A stretch of 64,000 nucleotides of DNA from Lepidostoma basale (GCA_022606425.2 JAHDVF020001353.1:682001-746000), one strand, 5' to 3'; counted from the first letter of the stretch, positions 39,839-50,600 are shown. The notes: a model not told the origin generated them from the sequence alone. Translations and numbers: made by a program.

Positions 39839-39850
39839 TTTGTTGTGGTA
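38930..39850 (+). mobile_element. LINE-A copy with long (TTG)n tail
   Basis: 38930-39020 is a scrap. 39022-39715 is a nearly complete 3' third: NEENLEQVREFVYLGNMLTA, ERRVGAGNRVNGALKIVIGN, VPTLMYGSEAWNW, stop, RSLRRMCGKTMYDR, RRNRRAY-TRCMNV-like and the hairpin. (TTG)n-rich DNA fills 39716-39850. Long antisense Asn-rich and sense Cys-rich frames here come from that tail. Confidence 0.85.
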
Positions 39851-39865
39851 TGTTGTTGTATGTTT

Positions 39866-39965
39866 GTAAAAACCTGTATACGATAGAGTCACAAATACAG
39901 ATATAAGAAGTGAATGCGGTGCGAATGAAAGTCTTATGAACAAAATAATGAGAAGGTCGGTAATC
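39866..39965 (+). mobile_element. LINE-A scrap after the (TTG)n tail
   Basis: Matches the VYDRVTNTDIRSECGANES segment of LINE-A. The collinear copy before it may have inserted into this older one. Confidence 0.6.
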
Positions 39966-40014
39966 GTGGTAGTCGTAGCTGTTGCCACTCTGGCACGAAG
40001 GTTATATCGTCGAA

Positions 40015-40435
40015 GGAAGTATTATTTTTAGCTTTCTTTTACAAGCAAACATATCGTATCGGTAATATTAATTTCACATATTTATGAAGACTACGATTGC
40101 TTTTTATGAATCCTTTCCATTAACTAAATATACTGCCATATGATGGATATTATCTCTGATCCTTCTTTTGTCCTTTCCGGAGGGCTTAATTAGTGTCATT
40201 GTTTTATTCGGGACACTTCTTCCTTTCTTATCCGAAAATAATCCCGGATTATGTGTAATAGGATCAATATATTAGTATCCGACATAATCCCAATCGTTCA
40301 CGGCATCCAACCCTTGTAGCGTGGACCAGTTTTGTTTTAACCCTCAAAAAACTCAATTATTTATTTTAAATAACGCCATTCTTGGGCGATAACAACATCA
40401 ACTTAAAATTGAGACAGAATGGTCAAGTGCTATAT
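40015..40435. other. Single-copy spacer
   Basis: No gene or repeat match. Confidence 0.4.
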
Positions 40436-40439
40436 TTAG

Positions 40440-41060
40440 TCCATATTACGACCAGCTTTTGCTGACTCGGTAGTATGATAACAGGCTCGGGAGGTACGGA
40501 GGAAGATGTAGCCAGCAGACTCAACAAGGCAAGGGGAGCTTTCGCTGCGCTTCGCCCTGTATGGCGTTCCAGTATCATTTGGAGAAAGATCAAGCTCCAA
40601 ATATTCAGCTGTAGCGTTAAAAGCGTACTGCTGTACGGATGTGAGACTTGGAAATCTACCGTGGAAGTTATTGGAAGACCCCAGGTGTTTATAACTAGGT
40701 GCCTTCGCTCAATATTCAAAATCTATTGGCCCAAACAGTGTCAAATGCCGTTTTCTGGACAATGGCAGGCGAAAAGCCAATTAGAGAACAAGTCGCTAGA
40801 CGCAAATGGCAGTGGATCAGTCACACTCTGAGACGGAACCCAGCCTGCATCGTTCAAGGCGCACTAGACTGGTCCCCTATGGGAGGAAATAGGAAGCGAG
40901 GATCTAGAGATCTAGAGCCACCTGGAGAAGAGCCCTGCAGGACGAGGTTAAAGCAGCAGGCCTCACTTGGGATGATGTTAGGCATGATGATGATGTGGAG
41001 AAGGTTCCTTGAGGCCCTATGCACCACGTAGATGTGACAGGACAAAAAATAGAAGAAAAC
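40440..41060 (+). mobile_element. LINE-S 3' end
   Basis: The plus strand, with frame changes, reads GSGGTEEDVASRLNKARGAF, RPVWRSSIIWRKIKLQIFSC, VKSVLLYGCETWKST and TRCLRSIFKIYWP. It continues with KWQWISHTLRRNPACIVQGA, LDWSPMGGNRKRGSR, TWRRALQDEVKAAG-like residues and a final FLEALCTT. It is the C-terminal part of a LINE ORF2 family widespread in invertebrates. A second copy is at 58160. Confidence 0.85.
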
Positions 41061-41324
41061 TTTACGTAGTGGAAACCTGGACCCCCAAAGTCAACACAAT
41101 TAATTGTATCTTTCGGATTTCACGGTGTTCGTTATAAGGGGATGCTGGGTTATTGAATCATATCTCTTGGTTGCTCCTATCCCTCCAAGCTTCTGCTGCA
41201 TCACCTTCTCTCGACACGTCGTTTTACGTTAATTTTACATTGAACAATCAGTAGCAGCATTTTGTATTCACAATGTCCCCGAAGTATTCCTGTTTCCTGC
41301 GCTTTATGGTCTTGACTTGAAGTA
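41061..41324. other. Spacer
   Basis: No gene or repeat match. Confidence 0.4.
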
Positions 41325-41805
41325 AGAGACTAGCCTATCCAAAAAAGCTAAGATGGTAGTGCACAATGGTTTTCTCGTACTGACCCTTATACATGGAAGT
41401 GTAGCATGGAACTAGCAAAATAAGAATAAAAGTAGAATTTATGCAGTAGAAATGAGATGTGTAAATAAATGTAAATGTGTATACGATAGAGTGCCAAAAA
41501 CAATGTGAATACGGTGCGATTGAAAGTGTTGTAAACAAAATAGTGAAAGGTTCGTAAAGATAATTTGGATACAAATAAAGGATGTATGCAGACAGAATGG
41601 TGATGAAACTATAAGTTAACGACGTGAACGGAGCTAGAAATAGAAGAAGGCAGATAAAAACGTGGCACGATCAAATCAATCAAATATTAAATTTGATCAC
41701 GTAATAAGTCGGGGAAATCGACGTGCGTGTATGACACGATTTATGAATGTCAGAACCGAACAATGTGGCGCTCCAATTTTTGGTTAGTTAGATAGTTAGT
41801 TTAGC
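41325..41805 (+). mobile_element. LINE-A, decayed 3' half
   Basis: Follows the 22284-22825 copy throughout (AKMAVHNGFLVLTLIHGS-like) with many substitutions and a deletion before the TTAG tail. Among the older copies. Confidence 0.8.
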
Positions 41806-42340
41806 GAATTAGTAATATCAATATCAGCGAATGAAGAATTAGTATCAATAACAAGACAAAACTTTTAATGCCTAATCATGAAATGTTTGATTTGTTTATT
41901 TAAACGAGTTTAAGAGACTGTCAATATTTCAAAAGTTATGAATTCCTCAAATATAAAGCGAGTCAATTATTTTACAGTCGTAATAGATTCCGATTTCTAG
42001 GAAAATGTCTCCCCGTTCTCAAAGGGTTAATGATTCCTCACCCCATTAGCCAATATAACAGAACCAAAGGGTGGAAAAATAATACTAGTATAAGGGATGG
42101 TTTTCTCCCGCTTACTTTTGATAATACAATAACTAGAAATGGAGCCTATATTCCCCTACCCATTGCCATTTTCAATTATAGGTTTTCTCGATATAATTGG
42201 CTTAATTCACTAAACAAGCTTACTTATTGTTACCTATAATACTTCAGAATTTTGGTTGATTATAATATCCAATAATATCGCATGAGGTGACAATTCGGCC
42301 AGGTTAAACACCATTTATTAATTTCTTCTATATTCGCCAT
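41806..42340. other. Single-copy spacer
   Basis: A 69-codon frame at 42030-42239 has no motif I recognise. Confidence 0.4.
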
Positions 42341-42344
42341 ACTT

Positions 42345-42475
42345 TGTATTGTTATGATGCTTTACGAGTATTTCTCTTTTTCTTTTTTATATACTTTGTA
42401 TATACAACACTCATATCCAAAAAAAAAAAATCATAAACATGTTTCGAACAACCAGTCCTTCTTCAGTGATACATA
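42345..42475 (-). repeat. Hammerhead-bearing repeat
   Basis: Motif at 42436-42474 (minus): CTGAAGA, extra A, stem II GGAC/GTTC, GAAAC, ATGTT. Same ATACTTTGTATATACAACAC flank as at 7790 and 8620. Confidence 0.55.
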
Positions 42476-42699
42476 TTATAAAGATACTAATCAAGTCTAA
42501 TATTTCATTTATTTCCTTTGTTGTAAGTAATTACCTGAAAACCAATAACAACTTTAAATTATTATTTAAATTTTTTAATTAAATCATACATAATATTTGT
42601 TATAAAAAAAGCATAAATTTGAATAAACAATTTAAATATTGATGAAAAGTACGAACCATAATATTTTATATTATAACATATACTTAGACTTAGCTGAAA

Positions 42700-42800
42700 A
42701 TATACTCGTATTACAGAATTTCACAAGAACACGTGTTCTTTTTACATGCCACGTGGGTCTTTGATCGAATTCATAACGAAAAAACACGACATTTCCGCTG
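42700..42800 (+). repeat. Repeat shared (inverted) with 9500-9605
   Basis: Contains AACACGTGTTCTT, ACATGCCACGTGGG and ATTCATAACGAAAAAAC; origin unknown. Confidence 0.6.
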
Positions 42801-42824
42801 GTTATAACCTGACATTTCCGCTGG

Positions 42825-42965
42825 TTGGTAATGTGAGAAGTCGGAATAATCGACGTGCGTGTATGACTTGTATGAATGTGAAGGAATCTTTAGAGGTGTA
42901 TTAGGATAGAAAAGTGTGGCGGTCCATTCTCTCTGCCTACGGCGTGATGGTTTGTTTGTTTGTTT
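42825..42965 (+). mobile_element. LINE-A 3' end, hairpin deleted
   Basis: Final coding block then TCTGCCTACGGCGTGATGG, in which the CCCC...GGGG hairpin is missing, and a (TTTG)n-like tail. Confidence 0.75.
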
Positions 42966-43440
42966 ATATATTATAATTTTTTTTTTTTTTAAATATGTAT
43001 TATTAAACATAGATACAAATAACCCTTTCATTTTCGTATATATCTAACCCTAGAATCGACCGTACTAAAACATATCAGTATTCGCTTTGGTTCTACTGGG
43101 GCTTCAATACAACCCCCGAAATAGGCTCCCCTGAAAGGACACGAAACTACCCTCGGGGCTACAAGGGTGCTACTATCCCTTGTTGATTACCCCCTAGCCC
43201 ACCCCAGGTGAGCGCCAGCCTCTATCTGTTGATACCGACCACTTCCGGTGAAACCGGCGATGCGGAAAAAACGACAATTTTATGAATTTCACCATTGTGC
43301 TTTTATCGCGAACGGTTTTGTAACGCGATTTTTTTCGTCTTTTGTACGTTCTAAGAGCTAAGGTACTTATTTTGTTATTATTTCGTCTCGAGTGCTGTCT
43401 GTGTGCGTGGAATCCATTCTAACGTCGTAATGATAACGCT
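42966..43440. other. Single-copy spacer
   Basis: 43060-43260 is relatively GC-rich. No coding or repeat match. Confidence 0.4.
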
Positions 43441-43447
43441 TTTTTTT

Positions 43448-43650
43448 TACTAATACAGGGTAACCCAAAACTTCCTTTAATAGTGTCCCTTTACCATTAT
43501 TTTACAAGCAATATGCGTTGTGGGACCATTGTGTTGGAACCACAGCTGTGCACGGTATCGCATAGCAGTCCTTAAAAGATTCCACATTATTGATGGTTGC
43601 AGTTTTAATTTGGTAAAACTCCATTATAAAATTGTTGCAAAGTATAGAGA
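43448..43650 (-). pseudogene. IS630-type transposase scrap with end
   Basis: The minus strand reads RAQLWFQHNGPTTHIAC, resembling the second-Asp motif (LWFQHDGAPxH) of arthropod Tc1/IS630 transposases with Asp replaced by Asn. TACAGGGTAACCCAAAAC at 43453 resembles the terminus of such elements and the end at 21219. Confidence 0.5.
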
Positions 43651-43744
43651 AAACGCGATTACTTTTTTTCAGTTTTACATTGATTTATTTATTTATAAAA
43701 ATATATAAACATTAGTTTACAAATAATGAGTTTCAATAATGAAA

Positions 43745-43915
43745 TAATATTGAATGTCGGCCATGTTAGGAGTCCGAGAAATCGACGCGCGTGCATGACA
43801 CGATGTGTGAATGTTGAGGAAGCGAGAGAAATATATCAGGAAAGAAAAGTGTGTCAGTCCATTATTTCTGCCTATCCCTTCGGGGAGACGGCGTGATGGT
43901 TAGTTAGTTAGTTTC
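43745..43915 (+). mobile_element. LINE-A 3' end
   Basis: Well preserved last 170 bases: GHVRSPRNRRACMTRCVNVE, hairpin, (TTAG)n. Confidence 0.85.
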
Positions 43916-43916
43916 A

Positions 43917-44225
43917 GTTTCAGATATTTGGGAGTAGAGATCTGCAGCCATAATGACCTTTATACCGAAGTACGAGAACAAGTCAGTAAAACCTTTGCTG
44001 TGTCCGGATGTCCGAAGGATCTGGTCTGGAAGAACAAGCACATGCGTTTCGACAACAAGATCAGATTTTATAAGACATGCGCGCGACCTATCATGACGTA
44101 CGCTGCAGAGACGCGGACTGACACTGCATACCAAGGGTCTACCAAGAACATTGGAGAATAAGGTCCTAAGATCAATTACTAGAAAAACTCTCCGAGATCA
44201 GGTCCGCAGAATCTTGTTTCAGATC
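43917..44225 (+). mobile_element. LINE-G piece
   Basis: The plus strand reads FRYLGVEICSHNDLYTEVRE, QVSKTFAVSGCPKDLVWKNK and IRFYKTCARPIMTYAAETR, the region just after the reverse transcriptase, then a frame change to VLRSITRKTLRDQVR. Confidence 0.8.
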
Positions 44226-44475
44226 TTGGTTCTTAAAGTGGCAATGGGCAGGTCACGTAGCCAGAAGCTCGGACGAAAAATAGACAAGAAGACTGCTGAC
44301 TTGGAGGCCGTGGACGGCAAAGAGAAGTGTAGGGCGACCGCAGCTACGGTGGAAGGATGACCTGAACAGACATGTCGGAATAATCTGGATGCAGTCAGCA
44401 CAAGACAGAGTGATGTGAAAGCAAATGGAGGAGGTCTTTGTGCAGGAGTGGACTGGGATAGGCTGAAATAGAAAA
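44226..44475 (+). mobile_element. LINE-H 3' end
   Basis: The plus strand reads KWQWAGHVARSS, then RPQLRWKDDLNRHVGIIWMQ, SAQDRVMWKQMEEVF and VQEWTGIG. Joined to LINE-G in a seemingly collinear way; the two may be ends of one family. Confidence 0.7.
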
Positions 44476-45335
44476 ATAAGAAACAACACTTAAAATTAAA
44501 ATTCGTAATTGTTCGTAATTCCCAAGCAGCACAAAACATGACACCTTCTTATTATGTCACAATATTATATTGTACTTACAGTAAACAATTATTATACGTA
44601 TGTTTGACTTCATATTAAATTTGACCTTGTGATTAAAATATTTTCCTTCTGCCGTCACGACACCTTTTATTGTTTTCCGGAATTAACATAGCTTTTCTTT
44701 ATTTATATAGTTTTTTTATTGTAAGTCATTAAATGATTATTGCATTTCGTGATCGCCAACATTAATAGCGGTGTTACGGTTCATGACAAGGCGAAGTCAG
44801 CAATCAGCGAGTTCCTGAAGCGATCATATTTCAGCTGACTTTTACCCATTTTCTCCTGAGAAACTTTTACCAAATATTCTCCTATCAACACGCAGTATAC
44901 AACAGAATTATTGGTTAACTAAACTAGGGAAACTGACAAAACTTAATAAATCATAAAATGTCGGTTGTTTGTTTTTAATGTTAACTGTTTTTTTTTTACT
45001 CAGATTTAATTTACATGGAATTAAAAAAAATTATAGGTTAAAAAAAGGAATGTGTAATGCAATAATGTAGATTCTTATTGGCTTCTAACGTGATTATTTT
45101 ACTATTTTAACTGGTTTCCTTAGGTGAATAATATTAATATTCAATCGGATCTCTTTTATATATGGTTATACTATTTTAAAGTATAAATTTCTTTCAAAAC
45201 ACTTTCTAAATTTAAAAAAAAAACTATATTCTTACATAAAAAATAATATTGTAATAATTAATAATAACCTTTTGTTTATTCAAAATAAAATAATAAAATG
45301 GCGATTTATATAATTAAGTTTATAATAAAACTTTT
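44476..45335. other. AT-rich spacer
   Basis: No gene or repeat match over about 860 bases. Confidence 0.45.
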
Positions 45336-45339
45336 GACA

Positions 45340-45575
45340 AACATAAAGCGTTAACACTGTGGAATTCCATAATGACGATTTTTTTTAAAGAAAACTGTGT
45401 TTTTCCGCTTTTCAGTTTATTAATCTCGACACGTTTCAAAGGGTTTATACCATCATCATCGGGAGAACGATGCAAACTTTAAATTTTTATCTTTCTCCTG
45501 ATGATGAAGGTGTAAAGTCTTCGAAACATATCGAAAAGTACTCGAGGCGAAAATAAAATAGCGTTTTAATTCATA
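45340..45575. repeat. Inverted pair of TTCTC-family hammerhead repeats
   Basis: Left motif 45423-45465 (minus) is degraded (GAAAC to GAAAC-like TGAAAC, palindrome lost). Right motif 45492-45537 (plus) is complete: stem I TTCTC/GA-AA, CTGATGA, T, stem II GAAG/CTTC, GAAAC, ATATC. Outer flanks (GGAATTCCATAATGACGA and the reverse) also pair. Confidence 0.65.
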
Positions 45576-45639
45576 AAAAAATTATGTCTTAAAATGTTAA
45601 TTAATTCGTAATTAATACGACATTTTTCTAGAAGTTTTA

Positions 45640-45990
45640 TTGTATTTTATGGGAACGACATGTTTCGCCCTTCTAAGGAATTATCAAATGTTATTCCCAT
45701 GAAATATAATAAAACTTCTAGAAATCTAACGTTTTCATTCGTTTTAATTATTTCATATGGTGTTGTACATCATTGTACAAGAAACAATAAATTAATTAAT
45801 ACGAATAAGAAAGTCTGTTTTCTAGAATTTTTATTAAATATAATGTGAATGACATGTTTCGCCTGTCTGAAGCATTATCAATCGACATGTGATATTTCCT
45901 TGGAGAGGCGTTTTCATTTGTATTAATTATTTAATATGGAGTTTTACATCATTGTTCAAGAAACAATAAACATATAAAACGTTAGTAGAA
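45640..45990. repeat. TTGATAA-family hammerhead-derived repeats
   Basis: Motifs on the minus strand at 45657-45690 and 45850-45882. Both keep CATGTTTCGCC and the stem but have TTGATAA in place of CTGANGA. Flanks TTTTATTATATTTTATG and GGAGTTTTACATCATTGTTC repeat around each. Confidence 0.5.
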
Positions 45991-45999
45991 ATCATCGAC

Positions 46000-46600
46000 A
46001 AATCATGTTTATTTACGTTCCTTTCCGCTATTTATTCCTGACAAACAACAAAGAAAATTTGAAGGACCTGACCTCTGGCATGATGGATATTGATTGATCG
46101 CGGGCCCCTTATGTTGAGCTCCCCTGACCTTATAAACCCAATCCCGGCCGACTTGCCGATTGTTTCACCAGATTGCCATTTATTCGTTCTTCGGGAAATC
46201 TGAAATTCCGGAGTTATTGTGTTTATTTATCGCGCTTGTCAGTTGCACGCGTTCGAATTTGCGTTTTTAAATAATTACGTTGTTATTCCGTCTTGTGGTT
46301 TCTATGCCTACCCTGGAATACCCCCCCCCCTTCACCCATCTATAAGTATTATTAATTTAATATTTAATACGAAACAATGTTATTAATCAAATAAACACAA
46401 AAGTCCGGATCGTCCATGTCAACATGTGCAACATCGAAAAAAAAATGATGTGCTAAATTATAAAAAACGGTGGATTCGCGGAACATAAATTAAATAGACA
46501 ATATGTGCACCATCTAAAAAGAACGTTTTGTGTTAAATTATTTTTATTTTGTTATTTTATTTTATATCATTGTATTTTATATTATTTGTTTTAGATTTAT
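46000..46600. other. Single-copy DNA, partly GC-rich
   Basis: 46070-46270 contains a CCTTATAAACCCAATCCC stretch and is CpG-richer than its flanks; C10 run at 46321. No coding exon seen. Confidence 0.35.
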
Positions 46601-46604
46601 TTTG

Positions 46605-46795
46605 TGGGTGTTGCACGATCGAAGTGTGCGCGGGAGATGCCTATTGGTGGCGATGAGGTTCGTAACCCATCACACCGCGTCTCCCGCGGAGCGAAAAGAG
46701 AAGGATGGAGTGCCGCATCAGTAAAAGTGTGACAGTCCATTTTTCTGCCTACCCTTTCGGGGAGACGGCGTGATGGTTAGTTAGTTAGTTTTATG
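46605..46795 (+). mobile_element. Unit B copy with (TTAG)n tail
   Basis: Full 185-base unit: GTGTTGCACGATCGAAGTGT, CCTATTGGTGGCGATGAGG, CACACCGCGTCTCCCGC, then the LINE-A terminal CAGTCCATTTTTCTGCCTA, hairpin and TTAG tail. Confidence 0.75.
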
Positions 46796-47225
46796 TTATT
46801 ATATCACTAAGAATAATGTGCGGGAAAACGTTGTATGATAGAATACCTAACAATGAAATAAGAAAGAAATGTAATGCAGATGACTGCATCACGGATAAAA
46901 TTAAAAAAGGATTCCTGAGATGGTTTGGACGTATGGAACGAATGGATGAGAGTACAATGGTTAAAAAGTTGTACACAAGCAGTGTGAGGGGAAAAAGAAT
47001 CCGAGGACGACCGAGGAAAACATTTGGAAAACAGGACCAAATTAATTAATTGCTAAAAGGCGTCCTTATTCGAAGTCGGAATAATCGACGTGCGTGCATG
47101 GTACGATGTATGAATGTAGAGGAAGCCCGAGAGGTATGCCAGGACAGGCCATTGTGGCAATCCATCCTCTCTGCCTACCCCTCCGGGGAAATGGCGTGAT
47201 GGTTAGTTAGTTAGTTAGTTATTAA
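46796..47225 (+). mobile_element. LINE-A 3' half
   Basis: The plus strand reads RIMCGKTLYDRIPNNEIRKK, WFGRMERMDESTMVKKLYTS, RGRPRKTFGKQDQIN, stop, then RSRNNRRACMVRCMNVEEAR, WQSILSAYPSGEMA, hairpin and (TTAG)n. It joins the tail of unit B at 46800. Confidence 0.85.
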
Positions 47226-47449
47226 CAGTTACGACCCGTGAACTATTCACGGATGTAAACCATATCATATACGAGTAGGTGTTTTCTTAGAGGTATATAA
47301 TACATATTCAAAATGAATTTTTTTTTTTTTAAATAATGTTAATGTCTATGATATCGGCTTTATTTAATAGATAATTTTATGCCATTATTGTTTAAATATG
47401 ATTTAATGTTTCTTGAAAAATGATGTAAAACTCCATATTAAATTATTAA

Positions 47450-47610
47450 TATGTATGACAAAACAATAGTTTTCAAGGAGTTTTATTATAATATTTATGT
47501 ATGACATGTTTCGCCTTTCTAAGGCATTATCAAATGTATGTACAAATGTATACAGACATTTGATAATGCCTTAGAACGGCGAAACATATCATTCATAAAT
47601 AATATAATTA
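47450..47610. repeat. Inverted pair of TTGATAA-family repeats
   Basis: CATGTTTCGCCTTTCTAAGG (minus motif, about 47503-47540) faces TTTGATAATGCCTTAGAAC (plus motif, 47556-47592). The pair is separated by about 15 bases. Confidence 0.55.
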
Positions 47611-48140
47611 AACTCCTTTCGGGGAAATGGCATAATTGTGTGTTGTTTTTTGATCGTTTGTAGAATATGACAATACTTTTCCCGACCGTTAAACTATTTT
47701 ATACGTACAATCCCTTATGCACTTAATGCTGCATCGCAAAGTAAGATAGCTAATTATAATTTTACTATATAACTTGAAGCGCAAAGGCCAAGAGTCCAAA
47801 GTTCAAAATACTCTTTAAGCGAGTTGGTACACCCTTGTTCATATTTCAACTTCCTTTACTAAGCTGTTAACAGTTTATCTTCTCTATCGGTGCAGCCCAT
47901 TTCGGATAACGATCAGTCATCCAACCTAACGACATCTGTTGCTTTCGAACCAAACTATCAGGAACTATCAACTTAAGATTAAGCACTAAATATCTAGAAA
48001 TTAAATATCGTGGTCACTTTATTGGATGAAATGCACTAAGATACGAAAATTTTAATTTCAGAAATGTCCGAATCAAAAGATTTTAAATTTCTTGAAATGA
48101 TAACTAATTATTATTATTTTGATGAGTTTTATAATATTTG
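47611..48140. other. Single-copy spacer
   Basis: No gene or repeat match. Confidence 0.4.
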
Positions 48141-48144
48141 TCTT

Positions 48145-48310
48145 TTTCTTTCTTATATACTCTGTATACAACACTAACTATTAAAAAAATTAAATATCAG
48201 ACTTATTTCGGACAACCCGGTCCTTCCTCAGTGATGTTATAAAAATATTTAAAATATTATAAAATTAAAATTGTTTACAAATATGATCAGTTTTGACAGA
48301 TGTTATAAAG
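48145..48310 (-). repeat. Hammerhead-bearing repeat
   Basis: Motif at 48205-48240 (minus): CTGAGGA, extra A, stem II GGAC/GTCC, GAAA, TAAGTC. The variable core base is G here. Confidence 0.5.
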
Positions 48311-48640
48311 ATTTATTTTGGAACTTTATGCTTTTGTCATAAAAAATATTATGAATCAATTAAAAATTTTAATTAATAATTTAATGTTCTTGTTGGGATT
48401 CAGGTAATTACTTACAACAACGAAAATAAATCAAAGATTTTAATTAATAATTTAATGTGAATTGTGTACTGAATGTAACTTGACGTTAAATTTATTATTA
48501 TTTATAATAATTTCTTTATTTTTAATTTCTAAAATTACGAGATTGCTCTAAGATATATTTCTATTATTTACATGAAAAGTTTAACGCCATTATCTTTAAT
48601 AAATGAATGATCTTTTTCAATGAGGTGGTTAGCAAAAAGT
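48311..48640. other. AT-rich spacer
   Basis: No gene; short runs similar to 42540-42600 (TTACTTACAACAA and ATTTAATG). Confidence 0.35.
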
Positions 48641-48644
48641 ACCA

Positions 48645-48742
48645 ATATATACCAAGATAAAAAGTACCAATATAACCCTAAAATTACAAAATGTACCAAT
48701 ATAACCCTAAAAGTACAAAAAAGTACCAATATAACCCTTATG
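48645..48742 (+). repeat. Tandem repeat fused to LINE-A
   Basis: Four units built on GTACCAATATAACCCTAAAA (28-34 bases). The last unit runs into the LINE-A coding word CCCTTATGTATGG without a break. Confidence 0.75.
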
Positions 48743-49215
48743 TATGGAAGTGAAGCTTGGAATTGGCAGAAGAAGAATGAAAGTAGAATAAATGCTGTTG
48801 AAATGAGGTCACTAAGAAGAATGTGCGGAAAAACAATGTATGATAGAATATCTAATGATGAAGTAAGAAAGGAATGTAAGGCGGATGAATGCGTGATAAA
48901 TAAAATTAAGAAAGGGTCACTAAGATGGGTTGGACATGTGGAACGAATGGGTGGGGGAAGAATGGTTAAATAGATATATACAAGTAGTGTGAATGGGAAA
49001 AGAAGTCGAGGAAGGCCAAGGAAGGCATTACAGTCCAAATGAATCAATTACTGAAAGGCGGCCATGTTCGAAGTAGGAACAATCGACGAGCGTGCATGTC
49101 ACGATGTGTGAATTTAGAAGAGGCGCGAGAATTATGTCAGGATAGAACAATGTGGCGATCCATCCTCTCTGCCTACCCCTCCGGGGAAACGGCGTGATAG
49201 TTAATTATTTAGTTA
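48735..49215 (+). mobile_element. LINE-A 3' half
   Basis: The plus strand reads LMYGSEAWNWQKKNESRINA, VEMRSLRRMCGKTMYDRISN, WVGHVERMGGGRMVK, stop, then GRPRKALQSK-like, RSRNNRRACMSRCVNLEEAR, WRSILSAYPSGETA and the hairpin. The Lys codon is followed by an in-frame stop at 48969. Confidence 0.85.
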
Positions 49216-49239
49216 GTGGTTAGCAAAACTAATTTGCTT

Positions 49240-49300
49240 CTTCTCTACCTACCCCTTCGGAGAGACGGCATGACGGTTAGTTAGTTAGTTAGTTAGATTA
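49240..49300 (+). mobile_element. LINE-A terminal scrap
   Basis: Only the last 60 bases (CTACCTACCCCTTCGGAGAG, ACGGCATGACGG) and four TTAG units. Confidence 0.75.
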
Positions 49301-49690
49301 ATATGGTTTACGTTTGTCGTTTGTGCGTTGATATAATATTATATGCAACATGTATGTAGGGCAAAGGATTTAAATATGTCGGTCGGTCGGTATTGGGGAT
49401 GTCGGGGACGATGAGAGGGGATGTAGCCCGGGGATGTTAAACTTATTCTTAGTTGAGACTTTATTTGGTCAATACTCTGAACTTCGGGCGCCCCCGTGAA
49501 CTCTATGGGAGGAAAGTTTGAATAGCTATAAGATTTATAGATATTTTAACTAAACGATATATTTCCCTTTATAGCCCTAAACATTTCTTGGAATAATAAT
49601 ATTACATAATTAACAACTTAGCGGAACTTTTACAGAGTGATGAAAACAAATCAAACTAATTTAAAATTATTTTGTATAGTTTCTTGAACA
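49301..49690. other. Single-copy spacer
   Basis: No gene or repeat match. Confidence 0.4.
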
Positions 49691-49910
49691 ATGATATAAA
49701 ACTCCATATTTATTAATTATTACGAATGAAACTGTCTGTTTTCTAGAAGTTTTATTATATTTTATTTGAAAGACATGTTTCACCTGTCTCAGACATTATA
49801 AAGTGTATTTTGCCTGTCTAAGGCACTATTTGATAATGCCATAGACAGGCAATACATTTCATTCTCACAAAATATAATAAAACTTCTAGAAAATAATCGT
49901 TTTTATTCGT
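49691..49910. repeat. Inverted pair of TTGATAA-family repeats
   Basis: Minus motif 49773-49810 and plus motif 49828-49866 (TTTGATAATGCC, ATAGACAGGC) with TTATTATATTTTATTTG / ACAAAATATAATAAAACTTC outer arms. Confidence 0.5.
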
Positions 49911-50127
49911 TTTAATTAAAAAATCCTTCATAATATTATACTAAAGCACACAACGATGGATAGACTCTTCGTTAGTCATTGAGATAAAATACGAAATAAA
50001 GAAATAAGATGCCAAATGTATCGTACAGCTTAATTAAGGTGCTGTCGAAACTAAAAGTCAATTCAAATAAAACTAAATACATATTTTAATATAACATTGG
50101 TTGGCAAAACAGCTGTCGTGACAATAT

Positions 50128-50254
50128 AAGTATATTTTCTTACGTAAGTCCCGCATGGACGAGGTAAAGGCCTAGGGATTGAATGGGAAGCTTACGAAAA
50201 CCGCCGTTCGAATATAACAGCTTCAGGTAAGCGGTGGGACTCCTGTATGTCCCA
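50128..50254. mobile_element. 127 bp insertion with 14 bp duplication
   Basis: TGTCGTGACAATAT stands at 50114-50127 and 50255-50268, inside a degraded hammerhead repeat. The insert has no recognised family; the minus strand reads YSNGGFRKLPIQSLGLYLVH. The duplication length suggests a truncated retroelement. Confidence 0.65.
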
Positions 50255-50283
50255 TGTCGTGACAATATCATAGAATTTAAATA

Positions 50284-50600
50284 CAGTAGTACGTCGTTTA
50301 TCCGGACGTCAGATAACCGGAACGTCAATTATCCGGACAAGCCGAGATGATGAAGCGTTCTGTACCGTGACCTACGCATGACTTTACCACATCGTTGGGT
50401 GTGGGTGTCATCATCCTTCTCCTCCTTCCTCCTCTCGTTCTCCCCCTCAACCTACAGACAGTCAGTCTCCCGCTGTGTTCGAGTTTTCACGTATCGTCTC
50501 GCTAGTTTCAACCTGTCATTATTTATTCGAGATTACGTATCATTATTACCTGGAAAATCGGTATACGGAACCTACGGCCCCAAGTAGTCAGAATAAACGA
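50284..50600 (+). mobile_element. pogo/Tigger-like 5' end
   Basis: CAGTAGTACGTCGTTTATCC preceded by TA has the form of pogo/Tigger termini, with the TATCCGGAC word repeated inverted and direct downstream. The matching right end is not seen. A frame at 50475-50828 is mostly hydrophobic and lacks a transposase motif. Confidence 0.5.

Noticed and set aside
39566..39988. Asn-rich protein (minus) and Cys-rich, metallothionein-like protein (plus, 39667-39906)
   Set aside because: Both are translations of the (TTG)n tail of LINE-A.
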